Positions 58,495 through 64,000 of a DNA stretch of 64,000 nucleotides are shown here, piece after piece. The position numbers and the translations under genes were made by a program. The notes beneath the pieces were generated by a model. It was not told where the DNA came from. It ran no database searches and saw only the letters and a program-made list of their open reading frames with translations. Location: contig JAUEDM010000002.1 of assembly GCA_033439685.1 (NCBI GenBank), positions 930,001-994,000 on the forward strand, written 5' to 3'. This DNA comes from Apodospora peruviana (lineage: Eukaryota > Ascomycota > Sordariomycetes > Sordariales > Lasiosphaeriaceae). Within the stretch, counting starts at the first letter, position 1, and each line of letters starts with the position of its first letter.

Positions 58495-59520
58495 ATGGAC
58501 GAAAAGCAGCCATCACTATCGCCCGAGTTCTCGTTCGCGTTCGATGAGGGGTTCGCACCCCTCCCCCAATATAAACCTGCTGGAAACACAGCGTTGTACT
58601 TTTCGGGCCTCTTGGACGAACCGCTCAAACTTCGCGAGGACCTCACTTCAGGATGCGGAGGCATGCTCTGGCCAGCCGGCCTGGTGCTGGCAAAGCACAT
58701 GCTGCGCTACCATCGTGATGAGCTGCGACACTCCAGAATGTCGGTGCCCGCCTTAAAACCTGCTCGATGACCAGCCCTTCTTCTCCCATGCGTCGATCGC
58801 ACTTCACATACCTTAGAAAAGGGTGTGAAGGCAATAATATGCTTGTGGAAATACTAACCTCTTGGCCAAAAGATTAGAGCTCGGCGCCGGTGGTGGCATT
58901 GTCGGACTCACTGTCGCAAAAGGCTGCGGAACGCTTGATGCCCCTCTGTACATGACTGACCAAGAGGAGATGGGGGAGCTCATGGAGCACAACATCGCGT
59001 TGAACGGGCTGGAAAGTTGTGTCAAAGGAAAGATACTTAATTGGTAAGTTCACCCGCACCCCGTGAGACCAACATCTCCTTTTATGATCCCTACCCGAGT
59101 GGTCGCCGCCGTCCACCCCCTCGACACACCCGATGCGGGGTCGGATTCGGGACGATCGGGTCAGATGGACGTTACCCAACTCCCGTGGGGTTGAAAGTTT
59201 GTTCTAACGACACATTGGACAACTTCATCAGGGGGGAGCCGCTCCCGCAAGAAATTGTCGATTTCAAGCCCGACACGATTCTCGCCGCTGATTGCGTGTA
59301 CTTCGAGCCGGCATTCCCGTTGCTAATGCAGACGCTGCAAGACCTGTTTACGGTATCCCCCATTGCCACCGTCCACTTTTGTTTCATGAAGAGACGACGG
59401 GCCGATATGCAGTTTCTCAAGACGGCCAAGAAGCTCTTCACAGTAACAGAAGTCGAGGATGAGGACCGGCCCATATTCAGCAGAGAGGGCCTTTTCCTGT
59501 TTACCTTTACTCGGAAATGA
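58495..59520 (+). CDS. EFM6/METTL21-type protein-lysine methyltransferase
   Basis: Exons 58495-58739, 58873-59043 and 59232-59520 give 234 residues. The Rossmann-fold methyltransferase of the METTL21/EFM family is shown by GCGGMLWPAGLVLAKHMLRY, the SAM-binding motif ILELGAGGGIVGLTVAKG, acidic loop MTDQEEM with HNIALNGL, and the post-II motif DTILAADCVYFEPAFPLLMQTL, then KRRRADMQFLKTAKKLFTVTEV and a beta-strand end GLFLFTFTRK. Yeast EFM6 methylates elongation factor 1A; I favour that orthology from the N-terminal GCGG-LW-AG pattern, but a related EFM/METTL21 member is possible. Intron 1 has a weak GTCGGT donor but a perfect TACTAAC branch site ~19 nt before the AAAAG acceptor; intron 2 (188 nt) is GTAAGT...CATCAG. 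The frame is kept only by these splices (…HSR-ILELGAG; LNW-GEPLP). Confidence 0.85.
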
Positions 59521-61262
59521 TAGAATTAGATATTCCCGTACAACCATGATAGAATTAGACATTTCGTGGAACCGTTTTACTCTTTGTCGAGAGCCGTCCC
59601 CTCCTAGAGTTGCAAGGCCTCCAAGTCTCTCAGCCTTGGACACTCAATTACGTACTCAGCGGACACATGGCTCAACCCTGAGAAGGGCGCCTCGACAGTC
59701 TCATAACACATGCTATCTAGCCGCAGTGAAGAGTGAAGGTCGGATGCGTCTTTGAAACCTTCTGAAGACGCCCACGTATGTGAACGACCCGCGGGCTCCT
59801 GCATAAGGCATGTCATCACATCGAATCATGAGTTGACAACCGACTGCGTGTCAAACCTGGCCAGTCTGGGGAAGAGCACAACTACCTATGCAAGGCCCGC
59901 AGCGTTTTGCTCTATTCGCAACATGCACGAATATATCGCATCTGTCACAAGAAACCATCTCAAAATTCAGAGGGGGGAAGCACTGTGTTCGCAACGGCTT
60001 CTCGCTCTCGCCTGTCTCTGACTGAGGGAGCTGACGGAATCAGAGCAGTGCAATGACGACGAACGCATGAACAGATCAAATGAAAACGACCCGGAAATCT
60101 TTTTGTTTTCCCCTGAATCGATCGCCTGGAGGGATTTAACCATACCCGCGCCTCAACTGAGCCGTGGTGCCGTGCCGTTCCAAGTTTCCATGTTCGGACA
60201 AACGCCTTTTTTTCACTTGATCTATTGTCAGCTTCTCCACAGAAATCGCCACCGTTTTTTTTCTTCTTCGATTTCGTAAAATATTTGTCTGGATTTCTTT
60301 TACCTCTCACGCCCGGTGTGGATTGCCCGTGGTTGTGTCGCCGCAGTGCAACAGTAACATCAGCGGGCGGTCTGGAAGGTTGAGAAGACTTAGCACGGCA
60401 CGGGCCCAGGGGCAACACGGCCGTCTGTGATTGGCCATGACAGTCTCCCGAAAAGAAGCTTGGTTGGTTCCTGGGCAAGACAGGGGCCATTTTCCCCGGT
60501 GCCTTGCAGGTGCTGCTTCAAGGAACAGGTCAACAAACCTGAAGTCACTGTGCAACTTTGCCAAATTGGCAACATGTGCCGCGTAACTCGACGGGATGGA
60601 GTGCTACGCCACGGGGAAAGGGCGGATGTTAGGGATACCTGCCTGTATTGCCCCATCAGAAAAGGATTAAAGAACTGCACTAACAGCCAAACGGGAAGTG
60701 CACGGTACCAGGCTGCGGTCTGTGGTTAACATGGTACGAACTCGAACATGGTACGGACGGACGGACGGTTTGACAGGAACCAATGGTAGGGCTTGGCGAC
60801 ACAACGGCTGGTTGCACAACGTGCCGACACGCCTTCACGACCGTCGACAGGGGTACCAGCGAAGAGAATATGGGCACTTCACCTCGCCTCGGTCTCCACC
60901 GTTCACTCTCAGCGCAGTTGCTCCCAATGGCGGTATTAATAAACCACAGGCCTCTCTCCCCCACCATCCTTCATTCACACAACCACTACGGTCATTCTCT
61001 CTCTGATTTCTGCTTTTGATTCAGTCTTGACTGATCAGGCAATTCATTCTTTCCGCGAGCCGTGCTCAGTGACAATACCTTCATTCTTTTTCCGGCATCG
61101 AACTACCTTCATTATTTCGCGAGACTCTTGAGAGCAGGTTACCTTACCTTGCCTTACATACAAGGCACATATACCCTTTGCGTAAATCGCCGCACATACG
61201 AGACAACGATATCACGTCACCAACATCATTCATTCATTCAGAAAACACACAGAGCATACATC
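59521..61262. other. intergenic region, promoter of the secreted protein gene
   Basis: 1.7 kb without a domain-bearing frame. Several ACGG repeats near 60756-60770. The last ~250 nt are CT/CA-rich, typical of a fungal leader. Nothing else recognised. Confidence 0.5.
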
Positions 61263-62087
61263 ATGAAGTCAGCCATGCTCATCACCAGCCTGTTGGCCTC
61301 TGTCGTCCTTGCTCAACCCCACCGACACCACCACCTTCACCCTAAGCGGGCCGAGTCCCATGCCCAACATCACCATGACAAGAGAGACGTAGTGACGGAC
61401 TGGGTCGTCGAGACCGTTTGGGAGACCGTGACCGAGATCATCGACGAGTCTACCACTGAGACCATTTACCCGACCAAGCTCATCCCGGTAGCTGTGACAA
61501 CATCAACCACCACCACCTCTACTCGGCCTCCTGGCCAGTTCTTCGAAGGTGCCTCTTCCAGCCCGTCGGCAACACCCAAGGCCCCCGAGGTGGTGGCTTC
61601 CTCTCCATCTCTAGCTCCCGTCGTCGTCGACGTCCCGCCGGCTGCTCCTCCCGTCCCCTCACCGCCAACTCCTCCTCCGGCTTCGGCTCCTGCTCCTGCC
61701 CCTGCCCCAGTGGTCCAGCCTGTCGCGAACAACAACAACAACAACAACAATAATAACAACAGCCCCAGCTCAGCAAACACCTTCTCGGGCGATCTGACGT
61801 ACTACGACCTGGGCATGGGCGCGTGTGGCATCGACGACGGGGACGGCAACATGAGCAAGAACATCGTCGCGTTGTCGTACCTCATGATGGGCGAGCTGTC
61901 CAACAGCAACCCGATGTGCGGCAAGACCATCACCATCAGCCACGGCGGCAAGACTGTCCAGGCTATCGTGCACGACAAGTGCATGGGTTGCGAGAAGAAC
62001 GCCATCGACGTGTCCAAAAAGGTGTTTTTGGAGCTGTTTGGCGACTTGGGTGTCGGGCGGAGCCCAGTCACTTGGTGGTTCAACTAA
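61263..62087 (+). CDS. secreted double-psi beta-barrel (RlpA/expansin-like) protein, Asp f 7-like
   Basis: Single exon, 274 residues. Signal peptide MKSAMLITSLLASVVLAQP, then a His-rich stretch (HRHHHLHPKR...HHHDKR) with two Lys-Arg sites suggesting Kex2 trimming. Residues ~75-165 are a Pro/Ala/Thr/Val-rich linker ending in about 11 Asn in a row. The C-terminal ~100 residues are a double-psi beta-barrel: GDLTYYDLGMGACGIDDGDG, NIVALSYLMMGELSNSNPMCGKTITISH, VQAIVHDKCMGCEKNAIDVSKKVFLELFGDLGVGRSPVTWWF, with the conserved DKCMGC and terminal W-[WY]-F. This matches fungal secreted Asp f 7 / RlpA-like proteins that bind cell wall. The catalytic state is not known; the DKC aspartate is present. The frame is open upstream to 61062, but the signal peptide fixes the start. 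Confidence 0.9.
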   Translation: MKSAMLITSLLASVVLAQPHRHHHLHPKRAESHAQHHHDKRDVVTDWVVETVWETVTEIIDESTTETIYPTKLIPVAVTTSTTTTSTRPPGQFFEGASSSPSATPKAPEVVASSPSLAPVVVDVPPAAPPVPSPPTPPPASAPAPAPAPVVQPVANNNNNNNNNNNSPSSANTFSGDLTYYDLGMGACGIDDGDGNMSKNIVALSYLMMGELSNSNPMCGKTITISHGGKTVQAIVHDKCMGCEKNAIDVSKKVFLELFGDLGVGRSPVTWWFN

Positions 62088-62842
62088 GCCGCGTCCTTGG
62101 TTTTTTTTTTTTTTTTTTCAGGGAGAACGCTAGTCGTTACCTTGCCTTCCTTGACTTTAGTTCACACTTCTACTTCCAACGTCCATATTTACCTTGTCAA
62201 AACAACCGGGTCCCTCTCTCCTCGTACCAGACGAGCGAGCGAGATCAGTCAGCATTCGGACAAACGACTCTTTTACACTGCATTTATGAGCCAATATAGC
62301 TACCTAGCTAGCTGTTGTTGGCGATGTGACCACGAAACTTTTTTCATCTTTCTTTATTCATCCAACCCCCTTCCTCGGTCGGTCGAGCATTTCATGGTCG
62401 GACGGTCGGACGGTCAGGTGGATGGATGGATTGGATCATCAAACCCGGAAAAAATTATTTATAGATGGGACATCCACCTTTCGCTTCTTTTGGATAGAGC
62501 ATCATTTGCTCACACAAACTGCCTGGTAACCAACTATGTAAGCTTGGTTGGGTTCCGGTTGGTTTTTTTAACTTCTTTCTATGTACATACTTTACACAGA
62601 CTTAGGGCACCTGCACAAGCTCATCACAGGCTTCGAAAGAAATGTTTATGCTTATGCCGTTATCCTTATGCCAAATCCGACGTTAAACATCCTGGTAATG
62701 TGCCTATTTCTCCGTAACACATAGTGCTACTCTGGCTATTGCGGTGTTTTTGTGTAGGTACCTATGTATTTATTTCTTTGCTGGCTTTTGCGCATTTACT
62801 TGCAGTTTACCGACTATCCCGTATACACACAGAGACCGTACC
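62088..62842. other. intergenic region between convergent genes
   Basis: 3' ends of the secreted protein gene and the CCZ1-like gene. T-run at ~62100-62118 soon after the stop codon. Only short frames. Confidence 0.5.
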
Positions 62843-64000
62843 TCACCGGCTCAGACTCAGCAACCCCTCAATATACCTTCTCGTATCGACCCCAATCCCC
62901 TGCGCCAGTCGGCTCGCCCCGTCAGTCCACCCACCACTGCCGCTGCCGCCGCCAGCAACACCAGCGACATACGAAGACGCACTTCCTCTCAGCAAACCAC
63001 CCGTTCCTCCGCCACCGCCATAAGAAGCATGGTCGCTCGCCTTACGGATCAAAAAGATCTCCTTGCTAACCACCATCTCCTTCATACTACTCTGCTGCTG
63101 CTGCTGCTGCTGCTGTTGTTGTTGTTGTTGTTGTTGTTGTTGCTCGTCCTCATCTTCATCCGAACTAAACGTCCCGCCACTACCGTTATTATTGCCATCG
63201 TCATAATCAACATCCGAATGTCGCTCCTCCGTAATACTCTCCATTGTTTTCTGTTCCTGTTGCTGCTGTTGTTGCTGAGACGACGACGACGAAGACGACT
63301 CAAACACCTGGTTCCACACGATCCACCAGCCGCGACTCGTCTTACACGTCCTTTCAAAGTCGCTACCCGCGTAATCGTCCCGGGTCGCCATAAAGATATT
63401 CAATATCTGATTATGCGTATTCAGCGCCTCGGTTCTGTTCCACGCAACCGACTTAGAGGATGATGGCGAGGAGTGATCAGGAATACTAGGAATAGTCGAG
63501 TGAACCGTCAACTCCCTAGGATCCCAAATCAAGTCATATATCTGAGCTGCTGTTCCCACCGCAACAACAGCTGAACCCCCGCTGTCAGATGCACCACCAC
63601 CACCAAGCTCAGGTCTGCCCGGCCGATACGCGGTAGAGTTCAGCAGCATCTTATGTAGCGGTGTGAGTTGGTGGTGCAAAGACTTGTATGTTCCGTCCCA
63701 GGCCAACGAGTCGGTGCGCAGCTGAAACAGAAACACAAAAATGAAGGGCTTGTTCACGTACACCACGACGCGCAACTTCTTGGTCTTGTTGCGATCCTGG
63801 CTGTCAAAGCTAGAGTTGGGCGTCTCGCCGCCCATGGCGCGGCCGCGGTTGTCGACTTTCTGCATCACGAGTTCCGTCTCCTGGCTGCCGAGGTCCTTGG
63901 TGACCCGCGATTCGGGACGGTCGTCGCCCTCGCTTTCGAGCTCGACCATGATGGTGCGAAGAAGGATCCGTGAATTCAACACATTGTTGTTGGGATCTTT
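62843..64000 (-). CDS. CCZ1-like vacuolar fusion protein, 3' part only
   Basis: The minus-strand frame is open to the right edge; the N-terminal part lies outside. Visible are ~386 residues: VLNSRILLRTIMVELESE, KKLRVVVYVNKPFIFVFLFQLRTDSLAW, YKSLHHQLTPLHKMLLNSTAYRP, IYDLIWDPRELTVHSTIPSIP, RTEALNTHNQILNIF, RTCKTSRGWWIVWNQV and KEIFLIRKASDHASYGGGG. These resemble the C-terminal part of fungal Ccz1, whose Mon1 partner complex is the GEF for the Rab7 homologue Ypt7 in late endosome-vacuole fusion; homology is from memory and moderate. Between the last two blocks sit a 7-Gln run and a polyglutamine run of ~17. The C-terminus is Gly/Ser-rich. Whether there is an intron in the visible part is not indicated. 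Confidence 0.68.
   Translation of the reverse strand, partial: KDPNNNVLNSRILLRTIMVELESEGDDRPESRVTKDLGSQETELVMQKVDNRGRAMGGETPNSSFDSQDRNKTKKLRVVVYVNKPFIFVFLFQLRTDSLAWDGTYKSLHHQLTPLHKMLLNSTAYRPGRPELGGGGASDSGGSAVVAVGTAAQIYDLIWDPRELTVHSTIPSIPDHSSPSSSKSVAWNRTEALNTHNQILNIFMATRDDYAGSDFERTCKTSRGWWIVWNQVFESSSSSSSQQQQQQQEQKTMESITEERHSDVDYDDGNNNGSGGTFSSDEDEDEQQQQQQQQQQQQQQQQQSSMKEMVVSKEIFLIRKASDHASYGGGGGTGGLLRGSASSYVAGVAGGGSGSGGWTDGASRLAQGIGVDTRRYIEGLLSLSR
63092..63143 (-). repeat. polyglutamine-coding CAA/CAG microsatellite in the CCZ1-like gene
   Basis: On the coding (minus) strand about ten CAA codons are followed by seven to eight CAG codons, encoding ~17 Gln inside an acidic/Ser-rich linker. A second Gln run with mixed codons lies ~120 nt away at ~63256-63275. 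Confidence 0.85.

Noticed and set aside
1..64000. Transposons, RIP-like AT islands, biosynthetic clusters, CRISPR arrays or phage genes
   Set aside because: No reverse transcriptase, transposase, terminal repeats, AT-rich blocks, PKS/NRPS signatures or regularly spaced repeats were seen; the window reads as ordinary fungal euchromatin.

Overview
This window is nuclear DNA of a filamentous ascomycete (Pezizomycotina, most likely Sordariomycetes/Sordariales). The evidence is genes with short GT-AG introns (about 54-370 nt), branch-site-like CTAAC/CTAAT motifs, intron-bearing tRNA genes, and a gene set typical of such fungi (Zn2Cys6 regulator, ATG5, ORM, PRP6, Ptc2/3-type PP2C, CFW-type small protein, DysF protein, GPI and double-psi-barrel secreted proteins). 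All gene models are my own splice-by-eye reconstructions from reading frame, splice consensus and remembered family signatures; no database was searched.

Layout. 0-6.5 kb: 3' part of a C2H2 zinc-finger gene, a MARVEL-type membrane protein, and a repeat-rich hydrophilic (LEA-like) protein. 6.9 kb: tRNA-Asp(GTC) with intron. 9.4-12.4 kb: divergent pair of a CSA/ERCC8 (Rad28) WD40 protein and a small conserved, possibly Rrn9-like protein. 12.4-19.8 kb: a 7.4-kb stretch with no convincing gene, ahead of a six-exon Zn2Cys6 transcription factor (19.8-23.7 kb). 24.9-26.0 kb: ATG5. 27.5 kb: a second tRNA-Asp(GTC) in opposite orientation. 28.4-32.9 kb: a 1456-residue Ser/Pro-rich protein with four copies of a short motif. 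32.9-37.8 kb: a 4.9-kb stretch without a gene. 37.8-39.6 kb: a secreted, probably GPI-anchored low-complexity protein.

40.4-49.2 kb is gene-dense: ORM sphingolipid regulator and PRP6 (divergent), a small CFW-type protein and a DysF-domain protein (divergent). 50.2-52.7 kb: PP2C phosphatase. 54.6-57.6 kb: an AXL2-like polarity gene broken by several frameshifts and stops. 58.5-59.5 kb: EFM6-like protein methyltransferase. 61.3-62.1 kb: secreted double-psi beta-barrel protein. 62.8-64.0 kb: 3' part of a CCZ1-like gene with a polyglutamine tract, cut by the right edge.

The genes are mostly unrelated housekeeping, membrane-trafficking and cell-wall functions in normal eukaryotic arrangement; there is no secondary-metabolite cluster, no transposon and no prokaryote-style system. 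I did not find a clear new biological system. The items most worth a second look are the decayed AXL2-like gene, the two tRNA-Asp genes sharing a palindromic 5' element, the reiterated motif in the 1456-residue protein, and the long gene-free region in front of the Zn2Cys6 regulator.
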